Shown here in pieces: positions 9,429 to 21,440 of a stretch of 64,000 bases of DNA. The stretch is taken from the NCBI GenBank assembly GCA_947579665.1, contig OX388347.1, forward strand, positions 27,086,562-27,150,561, given 5' to 3'. Below the pieces are notes generated by a model. The model did not search any database. It was not told the DNA's origin and saw only the letters and a program-made list of their open reading frames with translations. How positions within the stretch are numbered: the stretch's first letter is position 1; every line of letters starts with the position of its first letter. Position numbers and translations under genes: made by a program. This DNA comes from Sympetrum striolatum (taxonomy: Eukaryota > Arthropoda > Insecta > Odonata > Libellulidae).

Positions 9429-11699
9429 AATAAAATGAACAATTATCCGGAATATATTATAAATGCCGTAAATTGAAATAATAATTATAAATAAAATGTA
9501 AACGATGTTATATTTAATTAATAATTTTGTTAAACAACGTAATTTAAAATGAAACTGGCAGATGGTCCACCCATAAAGGTTTGATGCTCATTTAAAAGAT
9601 AAATCTTGGAAAAAGATAAAAACATATTAATTTTATATAGGAAAATACACATTAAAGAATGACGAAGTTATAACTCAACCAAAACCATCGTTTTTAGGTA
9701 GCTTTTTCCAAATATCAGTTCAAATAGATGGTCTATAAATTTCATTTTAGCTGAATTTCTTTAAAACTTCAATTTTTATCACTTTTATTTGGATTTATCG
9801 CCTGTAATATGTAAAATCAGAGAGTATTTATTTATTTCCATATAGTTTTCAAAATAATTAGGCGAACTCCGTCCTTCCGAATATTATTCCTTAAATTATT
9901 TTTGATTCAACAAATCTTGTTCGTATCTTTAAGGTAAAGCTTTGTCTGTTGCCCATCAATTTATTTGTTTTACTTTTATGTCGATTATCTATCAGTTAAA
10001 AAAATGTGGGTGAAATTAAAATGATAAATGGAGGATTTGATGGTTGCTTCTTCATAATGTATAAGCAAAGTTAACGACTCACTATAACCTGGACTATCAT
10101 TTATTTTCAGCTTGAAATTTTTATCAATTTATCGACCGAAGTTTGGAAGATGTTGAAGATCCATTTAAAAGAAGATCTTAGGTTTTATCTCCGTCAAAGC
10201 GATTAGCAAATGCAAACACCAAATTACTCATCAAGTGGAACTTGCTTTCTTCCCTCTGTGAACCAAGTTACTGCAGTAGTAGGTTATACTTTAAGGCCAT
10301 TAGAAAAGAGTTTTTCAGATTGAAAAAAACAATACGGGATGTATTTTGAGATTGGATTTATAAAAGGAGTGGAAGTTAAATTCGTGGGTCAGATAAAAGG
10401 GCGCGACGAGTGAGTATGACAGATGGCTGGAGGCGAGAGAACGAATTAGGCACAAGCACGGAAAACTGCAAGGTTTCTAACGCGGCGTTTGCTTAGCGCC
10501 GTATGAGGCCGTTATGCAAGGGCTTATTTAGGCTGAAGGTTAAACCGACGGAGAAAGTTATACGTCCTCTCTTATCTCATAATCATCCAAGGAGATTGAC
10601 GATCTGTGCAATTTACCTCTAGACAAATTAGGAGTTGGGGAGAAGGAATCAAATAATAGGCTAGTAATACGAAATCATGGAGTTTATGTCTATTCTGGCT
10701 TTTTTAACATAGTAAATAATCACGCCACCACGTAGCTCTTATTTAATTTGAATCTATAGTAGGCAATTTTCTTTGGCGTGCATTTCATATTTTGAAAGGC
10801 AATTAAATCAATCCTGACTTATTCCGTATGATGAAGTCCCGTATATTACGAGTATGTCTCATTTTATAGAGGATTGAAATTTACTTTTTAGAGAGCTGTG
10901 ACTTCTTGATAATGATAGGGAAAATTGCAATCTTCGTTCATTCCTTAGGCATTTAATTGAAGTGCATTAAATTCTCATTCTCACGCATTTTATTCCAGAA
11001 AATACAGTTATTTCCATCTTTCCTTATGCTAAAAAGTTTTATTTTGCTGATTATTTCTGGTAACCCATATAATTGATATGCAATGTTATTGCTGGAAATG
11101 TTTCCTGCTTGTGTGGTTGGCCATTTCGGGGTCATTACGATTCTCCTTAAATTCAGTATTGCGTCGATAATCTCTTCAGCCTGGAGAGAATTTTAAAACT
11201 TTATAACTTACGTAGAAAATATAGCGATTTTGTATTCTTTTACTCGGCAATATGAGGAATATGTTCCGTTTACTAGAGTCTTAATTTAATAACGGACTTT
11301 TCATGTATGATACATCTCATTAAGATTGATAAAGTCGATGTTTAATTTGAAGATCCATTTAAGATCGCACACACCATTTAAAAAACCGTGTCTTCTTTGT
11401 TCCTAAATTACATAGATGATAATAGTAGATTTTACATTTGGATACTTATGAATATCGTTATTTTTATTGCTTTTCATTAAATTAGTGACAAAATATATTT
11501 GGTTATCAAAGAAATGCTTCTATGGCAGTGATTCATATAGTATATACATTCTATTTAGACAGTTTTATTATGTACGAGTAAAATGTAGCTTGCATACTGC
11601 AAGCAGATCAACAACACTAATTTCATATCGGCATCATATCAGGACGATCCTCAAAAGAAAAAAAAATGTATTAAAAATATTCTTAAAATTCGCTGTAAT
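9429..11699. other. Non-coding AT-rich region, nothing recognised
   Basis: No persuasive coding or repeat structure. A slightly GC-richer patch at 10390-10560 contains a short imperfect hairpin (CGGCG ... CGCCG near 10492-10512) of no evident meaning. Confidence 0.5.
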
Positions 11700-12640
11700 G
11701 TAATCGTCTGGCATCGAACCCGGGTCTTCCTGGTGAACTTACTATGCAGCACAACAGAAGATCACCATCTCTAACTATGTGTGAAAATTCAAGCAGAAAT
11801 ATTGCTTGCAACTGACTCAAACTACGTTCTACTTTTCACATACATTCCTTATGTGAGAATTTGTAATGTGCGCTGGCATCGAAACCAGGATAAGCATGGT
11901 ATTATCTAAATTTTTTTCTTAAACCGAGTCTTAATATAAATCTTCTATCTAAGCAAGAACTTCCTATTATTTCGATAAGTGCATCAAAATAAATAATGAA
12001 AACTACCTCAATGTATTTTAAATGGGGAATAGATTTACCGCCTGGCTTCGAACCCGGGTCTTTCTGGTAATACTTTCTATGCAGCAAAAAAGAAGATCAC
12101 CACCTTAACTATGTGTGAAAATTCAAGCAGAAATATTGGGTGAAACTGTCTCAAATGACGTCCTACTTTTCCCTTATATTCCTTATGAGAGAAATTTTAA
12201 TGTGCCCCGGCATCGAACCCAGGAACAGTACGGTCTAATCTAAAACTTTTTCTAAGACCAATTCTTAATATACATCTTCCGCATAAGCAAGAACTTCCTA
12301 TCATTTCGATAAGTTCTTCAAGATAAATAATGAAAAACTACCTCAATGTATTTTAAAGGGCAGATTTTTGCATCTTCCTAGCATCGAACCCAGGATATTT
12401 TCCGTAAAAGTCATTTATGTTTTCAATAGAACTTGACCATATATATAGGCTCCAAGAGTTTTTATTCTCTACCTATCCGGTAAGTATTTTTTAAAAATTC
12501 CGGAAAATCAAAACAATGCATTTAAATGGAAAAAATCGGGACTTTGGGACCCTCTGGAATCGAACCCATGACACAGAGGTTCAAAATCGCAATTTTTCTG
12601 GTGGATATACGTTATGGCCAATAGGATGTAAAAATTTCAA
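11700..12640 (-). repeat. Tandem tRNA-like (B-box) satellite array
   Basis: Six copies of GGCATCGAACCC or close variants occur on the plus strand at 11710, 11875, 12044, 12209, 12380 and 12556. Spacings are 165, 169, 165, 171 and 176 bases. On the minus strand each is a Pol III box B (GGTTCGATGCC, GGTTCGATTCC in the last). Alternate units are more alike: the sequence after 11710 matches that after 12044, and after 11875 that after 12209, giving a roughly 334-base dimer. In the first type, about 55 bases before box B on the minus strand, TAGTTAAGGTGGTGA resembles box A. The array has about two full dimers plus diverged flanking units. tRNA-derived origin is inferred from the paired boxes. Confidence 0.7.
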
Positions 12641-14039
12641 ATCAATGACGTTTCTGGTTTAGCCTGTGAATTAGTATCCTATCATTCTATCTATATCCCT
12701 ATATATATGAATGAATCCGGAGAAGCATCTATATATAATAGATTTCATTTAACCCTGTCTTATGATTGACTTTTCAATCGTTTTGGACTCGAAAATCAGC
12801 AAAAAATGTTTCCTTTTTTTCTTCATCTCTTCTGAAAGGCGCTGAAGGCATCAATGGCAAAGGCAATTCAATTTTATGGATATGACATCCCTCAAATGCT
12901 TTATCTTTCTTTATATATATTTTCCATTATTTGACAATATTTGTTTTTTATTAGATTCGGCTCGTCTGGTGTCTTTTGCATCTTCATTTATATTTGAACG
13001 ACAGTGATTAAAACCTTTTTTCTAACTTTCATTACTAAATATTTAATAATATTCTTGATGATGGATATTTGAAAAGGAAACTCCCTGTTTTGACTTGTTT
13101 TACACACCTTAGAAAACTAAGTAGCAACTTCTGATCTACTACGCTTGTCAAACAGTTCTTGGAAAAATATCAAGAAAATAGATTATATGTCATATTGATG
13201 CGATACATCCATTTTCCTCCGCGACTGATACGCGATGCAAAAAATTAGGTCTGATCTGAAATGAGTATTCAACTTATGCTACAGGCTGAAAGGTGCCTTT
13301 AAAGGTGTAAGGAAAGTGTGGAAGAAATCATCGAAAAATACGAAATACACAGTCCATGGTAAATATACAAAACTATAATCTATCAATTTTGTAACTACCG
13401 TGCTTAATTGAAATTAGGCTGTTAAAGTTCTAATCGAAAAAGGCATTGCATACCGTGCTTCTTCGTTTTAAGTTAAAATTTGACTAGCAACATTAGGTTT
13501 CTCAATTTGAGATGATATATCGTAATTTTTAGGTAAAATATTTTTCCCTATGGATCATACGTAGCTGTTCCCTGTTATTTAAAAGTACCATATTCATACC
13601 GCACTATGCCGAATAAAAGTAAAATTCTCCATTTTAAATTTTACCCTTTATATAGTGTTAGTTAATTAGTATGATACAGGATAAGTAACAGGATAGAGAA
13701 AATAGACCATTGTTTTTCTTTTGTGATGACGATAAATTATGGCATTCATTTCGGTCATCCACTCTCAAATGCAATGAAAATAGTTATTGATATACAATTA
13801 CGAGGACGTTTTCCTCTCCCAGCAACTTTGTTGAGGGAAGAAAGCAGCGGTCATAGTATACCACACCTCTTCTCCAGTAAGTCTCACGCCCTCTCCATAA
13901 ACATTGCTGACAAATAGAGATTAGGACCGGCTTTACTAAAGTATATACGTTTATCAAGAATTACTCTCATAAATCAATGACTATTGATCAGATTGGAGAT
14001 TTTAAATCTCTATTAAATGAACAGCCCCGTTCAATTTTT
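12641..14039. other. Non-coding AT-rich region, nothing recognised
   Basis: No convincing coding sequence. A 64-codon open frame at 13723-13917 has no recognisable domain. Confidence 0.5.
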
Positions 14040-14207
14040 TTACTTGCATTTCTCAGATGCTTTGGGATTCAGGATTGGAATATTAAGAAAAAATATGATT
14101 CAATCATAGGCTTAATTAACGTAAAAAGTTCAGAGAATTACTGGTTTGAAAGATGTAGCAGATATAATGACTCCTTCCTATACATTAAATATTATTATTA
14201 TTATGTC
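14040..14207 (+). mobile_element. Possible non-LTR 3' end with short ATT tail
   Basis: The segment ends in TATACATTAAATATTATTATT, a short (ATT)n run, preceded by an open frame ending RYNDSFLYIKYYYYYV. Non-LTR elements often end coding or 3' UTR sequence in such a tail. No reverse transcriptase motif is visible upstream, so this may be an ordinary AT-rich microsatellite. Confidence 0.2.
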
Positions 14208-14319
14208 TGATAATGCGAGAATTATCAGGGAAATATATACAACATTAATGGAGAGGCTGCTGATAGTTGAAACAGAGACAGAATGGATCAACAAAAAACC
14301 TCCAAAAGACGTAAACGTT

Positions 14320-14347
14320 AACCATAAAAAGACGTCTTTTTATGGTT
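14320..14347. repeat. Perfect 28-base palindrome
   Basis: AACCATAAAAAGAC is followed without any loop by its exact reverse complement, centred on GACGTC. It lies inside an open frame with no known product. Such a perfect palindrome could be a protein-binding site or a miniature foldback; it is not a Rho-independent terminator in this eukaryotic setting. Confidence 0.8.
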
Positions 14348-17300
14348 TTTGGTGCTTTGTTCTATCTAGGGAGATATATACTAGGACTAGTTATATTTTT
14401 CGAGTAAAGTTTGTAATACTGATCTATGAGGAGAGTGCAATAATTCTATATCACACACTGAAGTGTAGCTTATGCGGTACACAGGAGGCAAATCAGCTGA
14501 TGAGCGTCTAGAATTAAAACGTCAGAGGTTGAAATTTTTTCGATCTGTAAATGCTTTAATCTGAAATATGAATGCATTAAATGACTAATTTTTGGAATTT
14601 GAATGTTTATACTCTTATGTTTTTCATTAATATTTTATTAAAGGTATTCATTAAAACCGGGTTGTACTAGTAATTGTATAAACGTATAAATCGATAATTT
14701 GGTGGAACATAAACACTGTTATTGTACTAAATCTAGTTATACTTAACTGAGTATTTCGTTATTAATTTAACTTCAAACTCTACAGCATGTTGAATTTTGC
14801 TGTAAAATAATTTAAAATCAATTAATGTGATCTAAAGTATGGATTTCACTGCCTATCTCTCAGTTATATACCATATTTTACCATCGAAAAAGCTTGTGTG
14901 GTATAGACTACAGGTTTTACAGAAACGGTTCAAATGGAGGCCGGCTTTACTTTGTGGCAAATAACAACAAACTTAATATCTATTATTTTCACTGTTACTT
15001 AATTCAACACATGATTTTAGCAATAGACAAAAATTCCATGACTTCATGGGCTATTAAACAAACTTACGTATCGAAAAAGTCTTGAAGTACACAAAAATCC
15101 TGCTTTTCGTGGAATACTGCCGAAATGAATGGCGTCAAAAAAGGGTAGCGAATATGAAGAGAGATTCATTCGCAGATTATGCCGAGAATTTACATTGCTA
15201 ATTCATGCAAAGGAGGAATGGATTTCAGTATACTTTATTCTCGGCTCCTAAAAAGGTGTTCGCGGGTCGTTGATGTTTTTAATATCCCACGCACCGCAGC
15301 GAAAAAGCATTGGTTTCCGCATGAAATAATCAGGATTCTTATAGTTTTAACAACGTTTAAAAACTTAGTATCGTTTCCGTATTCAAATAATAGAAATACC
15401 TATTAGATAACACAACTTTATGTTTCTTAAATAAAATATGTTAGAATTTCTATCTTCTAGTTTCCTCAAGTTTCATCCTACTTTCGCCAATCAATATTCA
15501 TCATTTAAGTGAAAAGTTAGTGATTTTAAGATAGGTTGGTAAATCTTTCAATACTCTATTTCATACGTCATAATGCTGGTTAATTAAATTAAAATTTAAA
15601 GGCATGGGTTTCATCACGTTTTTAATTCGTGATTCGCAGCAGTATAGTTTGAAACGTATATCCGCTCTCCGAATTATGAAATTCTTAAATGAAAAATCTC
15701 AGTCATAGTTTGTCCTACTTAGAAGTTTATTGCCTTGAATTACACTTCCGTGACTCATTGTTAATCACGAATGGGTTGTATTTTTGAGAGTTTCATCCGA
15801 ACATTACTCTTATGATTTACTGAAATGATTTTAATTTTCGGATCATCCTTGCATATTTCTGAAGATAGCTATCATTGATCAATAGCAATAATTCTTTTAT
15901 CTTGAAGGATTTTATTTATGTTTCGCGTAAATATCCAATTACTTCCTTAACAGATAAATTCTATTTTTTCTCATATTTGGTAAAATCGGAGCAGTCCTGC
16001 GCCGTTTCGAAGAAATATGAATATTAGTCTATAAGGGAAATGTGTCGGAGCTTAATTTAGAACAATGATATGAGCGAAAGAATGTTATTTTTATTACTTT
16101 ATCCTTTATTAGGTGATGTAGAGAATAAGATCATAAGAGAAGAATTTTCTTCTTTCCTTCAAGTAATAAAAGTAATTTTTAATTTAACAGCAGTATAGCA
16201 GAAGCATTTAAAAAACAATTTTTCAATTTTAAAATAATACATTGGCAGTAACAACTCCTAAATAATTAACTGGTAGCGTGCATTTAGACATGAAGCTCCT
16301 AACAAATACTAACATCTGTGTTCATAATTGGAGACTACTTACATGATTTAAAGTCCTGAAAATAAATCTTTTATTAATGTAGTTGGAGCTGTGTTTTATT
16401 CATTAGTAGAAAATAGAGCAACTCGCTTTAAAATGGTCAGCATGAAATAGTTTCCTTTGCGGTCGCATGTTATATTTGCGAGAGTTGAGCGACCCAATTT
16501 CTATGAGTACACCAAAAAGGGAACTCAGAATTTTCAAAAGATCGCGTTTGCAATTTATACTCAGTTTGAATCTGAATCTGCTCCAATGCGAATTTTTATT
16601 GAAATACAGTATACATTGTTCAATCTAAAACCTTTACAATTGAATGCTTCAGAATTTGGTCCTTGAAAGATATACGTAGGAAAACGAAGATTCATGTAAA
16701 TTTCTTCCGAAAAACAGATTTATTTAAACGATTAAACATTTTCTTTGTGGTAAGACTACGCTATAGAAGTATTTCTTTCTTCGTGCCAAAATCAAAATAT
16801 TTTTTAATATCTCACCGAAAAAATCACGTAAAATATAGACCTAACTCATTACTCCGATGTAGTTTCCAATGCAAACGATTCCTTTCTTTCCAACTCTGCC
16901 TTTCATTGTACCATTGTTGCCGTGTATATTTGAAAAAAAGAACATCAGAATTCAGGAAAAATGCCCATTCTTCCTATCCTTAGGAGCCTACGGAGCTTTT
17001 ATCATGTATCAAGTATCTCAAATGGGAACAGAGTTGCTTATGTATCTGCTGAATGCTAAACCCAACCTGTAACTTAACGCCAAACCCTTTTAATTACTTC
17101 ATTCGAGAGAATACTATAGAGTCATTACTATCTTTTTAATTTTAGATCTGTCTGTGATCTTTAGATGCTGAGGGTCATCTGGAAAAATTTGCTCTCGGAT
17201 ATTTTCTGCTATGATCAGGTTTAATTGCCTATTCAACCGATGCGGAAAGATAAAAGGTAGTTCGCTAATAATCAACCCAATTAATCCGAAAATGAATCCC

Positions 17301-18339
17301 TACCAATACATAAACTTCATTCAAGCTACTCGAGGCTTACTTCAGCGGCAGAAAACGAACGGAAATATATTAGAAAGGACCACACCGTCTGAAACAATAG
17401 GTTTAGAAAATACCCGAGTGCAATATTATACGTGAGAATTAAATTAACAATTAAGGAAGCCTGAATTATATTGATTAATCTTAGTCAAAGAACGTAATAA
17501 TAACGATACCGATAATTATCATGCACAAAGTGCAAAATTTTCTCCACCTGAATGGAGCTCTTATTGCACCCAGCTATAACTGTTATTAAAAGACGTAATT
17601 TTATATTTCTGCCACCCGAAGAATACATAACGAAATATTATAATTATTTTTTCCGCATGTTTCATTATATTTTAGTTTATGTTTATGCTAGTTTTCGCTC
17701 ATTGCTGATCACCTCACTGTAGTTTTCTTATTAACGGATATTTTTGGAGGGATTATTTGGAAATATTTCGTATTATATCCTTATTTATTATGTATTTTGG
17801 AACAAAATGGTGAAATTACCCACACCAATAACATTTAGGAATCACTTTCATAATATATAAGAACCAGCCAAATAATTAAGAATGATGAAAATGCACGAAT
17901 TTGGCTGTATCAATCTAAATTACCCATTTGATTAAGTCAGCTGATAAACGAGTAGCAATTAAAAATTTTTTCGCTTTTAGCGGTCCGAGAAAAAGTTTTA
18001 TATTTCTTAACTGCTCCAGTTACACCAAAAAAGGATTCTCAGGAGCCATTTGTGCGAGAAGATTGGTCGTGGCATTCAAAGGATTAAGAGAGGTTTTATT
18101 ATTCATTAACTTTTCATACACTAATGGAATTTCATAAGGAAGTCTTTAGTCAGTGCCATCAAATATTTATAACTGAGAAGTGGGAACGATGTTTGAGTAT
18201 TTATCCCTTAATTATTTTTGTATTGCTTTGATTCGATGATCCAAGTGTTATTTCCTATTGATGCACTATTACGCAATAACCAAATGATTTCATGTTGCAT
18301 CAAAGAGTCATTGCGTTTGACAGTTATGGATGACTATTC
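14348..18339. other. Non-coding AT-rich region, nothing recognised
   Basis: About 4 kb with only short ORFs (longest 106 codons at 16663-16983) lacking recognisable domains, and no transposon ends or tandem repeats noted. Confidence 0.5.
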
Positions 18340-18871
18340 CACCCAATTGACGAATTATTTCGATGGGCAATAAAACAGAAGATAAAATAGAAGCTGCGGA
18401 AAGCGTCCAGAGAGGTGGAAACGCATAAAACGTAAACCTGGATCGGTGCCATTTTTACCTCCGAATTTGAGGCAGTAAAATGAAACGGCCTGCGCCAAAG
18501 AACGATTCGAAAATATTTCATCCCGGTAAAAGAAGAAACAATTCCTTCTATTTCCGATGTATTGACCGAAGCAGATCGATTCGCATCTTCTTTGCCCTGT
18601 GCTTGGATGCGGACGATTAAACGTCCTTGGATCCGCCAAATAAAGGCAATTGCGAGGTGCGGCAGCGTGATGCGGCCGACAGTGCGTGTTCTCAAACAAC
18701 GTGGGCGTTTAAAAGCGATGGGCGTCGAAGCAAAGGCGGGAGAAACAAAGTGGGACTGAGAAGAGTTCCCTGAGGAACTTCTTCCGATTGTTTCGAGTTC
18801 TTGCCGCGTCGCTACATGTCGCTTCCGTCGTCGAGCCTTAGGATCCGCTCCCTCAATTCGAATAATCCCCC

Positions 18872-18883
18872 GGTCACGTGACC
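18872..18883. promoter_or_regulatory. Palindromic CLEAR/M-box-type E-box
   Basis: GGTCACGTGACC is a perfect 12-base palindrome containing GTCACGTGAC, the preferred site of MITF/TFEB-type and USF-type bHLH-zipper factors. It lies in a GC-rich block. Binding is inferred from the motif alone. Confidence 0.35.
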
Positions 18884-18925
18884 CTGCCGTACCTTTCCCG
18901 GTACAACACCGCCCCCGATACCCCC

Positions 18926-18975
18926 AAAAGGGGAGGAATGTTCTTCTGATTTCAGCTCTTCCTTCCTCCCCTTTT
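18926..18975. repeat. Hairpin with 13-base perfect arms
   Basis: AAAAGGGGAGGAA at 18926-18938 is the exact reverse complement of TTCCTCCCCTTTT at 18963-18975, leaving a 24-base loop. It sits just downstream of the palindromic E-box. Function unknown. Confidence 0.7.
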
Positions 18976-19100
18976 TGTGTTTCTCTTTTGTCCTCGTAGA
19001 AATACTCTCACTGTTTCTCGAAGGAACTGCATTCGGTCCTCGTAAAGTACTGCGGACTCTCGTCTGGGAGCACGTGGAGGAAGGACTACCGCAATAATTT

Positions 19101-21100
19101 TCTAAAATTGGAAAAAAGGAACGGCCTATCCACTATCAGCATAGCTTTCACACTACAGAAAATATAATGAGGAAGTAGTCTGTCAATTGCTTTGAATATT
19201 CTATTTCTTCCTATTTTTTTTATTCACGCTCTTCATAATATTCACCCATACATATGCTCGATACTTATATCCATGCATGGGTGACTTTTATTTGATGTTT
19301 AAAATCTCATACTTGATGAGTTACTCACATTTTTCTCTAAGGTAACAATCAAGCCAAAAACGCTATCGTCCAGTTTCAGAATCAGAAGAATCTTGTCCAA
19401 AGCAAGGCTCCTCTGATGGTTGGATTATAAAAAGAATCATATCAAACAATCGATATTTCTTTGTCAGAGTTAGGGAGTCTTCAGTCACGGAGTCAATGTT
19501 CAGAATTCTTTTCGACTCAAACAGAGCAGCAGGAATGTGCTTTACTCCTTCAGAATATTCCTATGTAGCGTATGAAATTCGCTTTAATTGCAAACGCAAC
19601 AGCTGTATAAATGCCGATAATAATACAATATTCTCAAAAGCCAAAAAAATATTCGAAATTTCAGTCATGAAATTGATAGATATTTATGAATTGTTTTTGG
19701 AAAATTTGAAATTAAATTTCATCCATTTTCTTTATGCATTAGGAATTATGCCAAATCGCTTTGTTGTGTTTCTTGAGGCTAATTAACAATTATTTTCTTC
19801 TAGAACATCAGCTTATTTTTAAACAAACATCTTATTCTAAGGAGGAATATTTTCGTTATGAATGGGAAACTAGTTTGATAGTAAGTAATTTGAGCGGAGA
19901 ATATGGAATTTGAGAGAGATGATTATCTTCATTAAGCCCGCTTTAATTCATGGAGATAACCGTAGAGCTCAGCCGAATATGTCTAGATTCGTGTGAAATA
20001 ACTCTAACTATCCTTTGTAATCAAGATCCTAACTTTTGTGACAGATCACTACTTATAATGCTGCTGGGAAACATATTCAATGGTCAGAAACAGTTTCCTT
20101 TGCTAATATCTCTCGAATCAGCTGTCAAATTAATTCTTTCGTATGCTGACTAGATATTAAGAAGAACAGCCTTCTGTTTAAAAGAAGATATTATCCTCTA
20201 AAAACATTAAAAGTAAAAATATTCAACATTCTCTTTGTCTTTATATTTTCATGTGAAGGAATGTTTTAATCTTAAAAACACATGCGAAATTTATCCACCA
20301 GTTCATCTCTATTGTCACTCCATAAAAAGCTGTTTTCGGATTAGTTTATCGGTCTTATACTGGGTATTGAAATGATCACCACCTCTCAGATTATGAAGCA
20401 GAGAAGAATCTTCTCAAAATGAGAGAAAATCCTTCATTAGTAATCCGTAGACTGACCTTTAATTTTACACCAATGCAATCAGCAATTAACAACGTATGCT
20501 CTTAACTTAATTTTGTATTTTTCTTCTGTATTTTCGTATCTTGATGAATTAAATATTTTCCTTTCGACATCCAGCTCTGGATTGAAGAAAATGTGTCTTT
20601 CGTCCACTTTTACCTTACTTGTATCATATTACTGATTGTTATAATGTGAAACAAACCTATGTCCGGTACATCTACTGAGTAATGAGTGATGCTGAATAAT
20701 ATGACAATCATCTTGGCCACTCCTCCTTGAATAAACTAAAGAATTGGTATTGAATAAAGAATATTAAAACTCATGGACCTACCAAATGGAAAAACACCAC
20801 CTTCTGTGCGCCTTGAATGCTGAAGAAATTGTTATCCCTAGCGTCATGTTTTGGACTTTTTTGAATTGCAGTTCATGGTTCAGCGAGCCATGTAAAACCA
20901 TGGGTCAACTTCCCAATCATTTAATATTCTCGCATTAAATAATTCTTTCTGAGATGCTTGGTTAGATGTCAGGGAAGGTCGATGAAAATGACCATCACCA
21001 TCGACTTTTTTACCCTTTTTAATTTTATCGTAAATTTTCAATATTGAAGTTGCTTCATTAAATTACTTCCGTCATCCTTTTTAATGAAAGTGCTGCAACT
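19101..21100. other. Non-coding AT-rich region, nothing recognised
   Basis: Only short ORFs (96 codons at 19496-19786, no recognisable domain). No repeats of note. Confidence 0.5.
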
Positions 21101-21440
21101 ACTTAATTTAATCATGCCACGCACATTATCACCCTATTCACTTGTCTCTCCCCTAGGTCTCTCACCCTTCCCATCCCGCATCACGTGCTCCTCAATCCCA
21201 GCCTTCCCGATTGTAATTTCCTTAATTCTCCCATTACCCCCGAAAATTCTCCTTTCCATTCGGCCCCTCCTCGACACCAGCCCTCCCGTCCGCCTCTCCC
21301 CGATTCTTCTCAATAACGATCTATATCTCATTCGGGAAGAGCGAGCACCATTCAAAAGAACTTCAATTTACAGCACGATTTTCGGACGAGTGCTATCTCT
21401 TTTATATTTTCCCTGTGGATCACCGAGCCAATCTTAATTA
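21101..21440. other. Pyrimidine-rich block
   Basis: The plus strand is strongly C/T-rich and low in stops, which opens frames of 117 codons on the plus strand and 73 on the minus strand. The predicted proteins are low-complexity S/P/L/I- or R/G-rich and look like composition artefacts. Confidence 0.35.

Larger units (their letters stand above)
18340..19100. other. GC-rich, CpG-containing block
   Basis: Composition shifts sharply from the AT-rich flanks; CpG is common, especially 18560-18920. Overlapping open frames of 114-123 codons occur on the minus strand and one of 65 on the plus strand, as expected from fewer stop codons, and none shows a known domain. It contains a perfect E-box palindrome and a 13-base-arm hairpin (separate entries). 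A promoter or enhancer-like role is plausible but only inferred. Confidence 0.35.

Noticed and set aside
11700..12640. Reading the repeated box A/B motifs as functional tRNA genes
   Set aside because: The acceptor and anticodon stems do not pair well and the units lie in a tandem satellite, so no functional tRNA is called.
14146..14511. 121-codon plus-strand open frame
   Set aside because: It contains an ATT microsatellite and a perfect palindrome and has no domain; unlikely to be coding.
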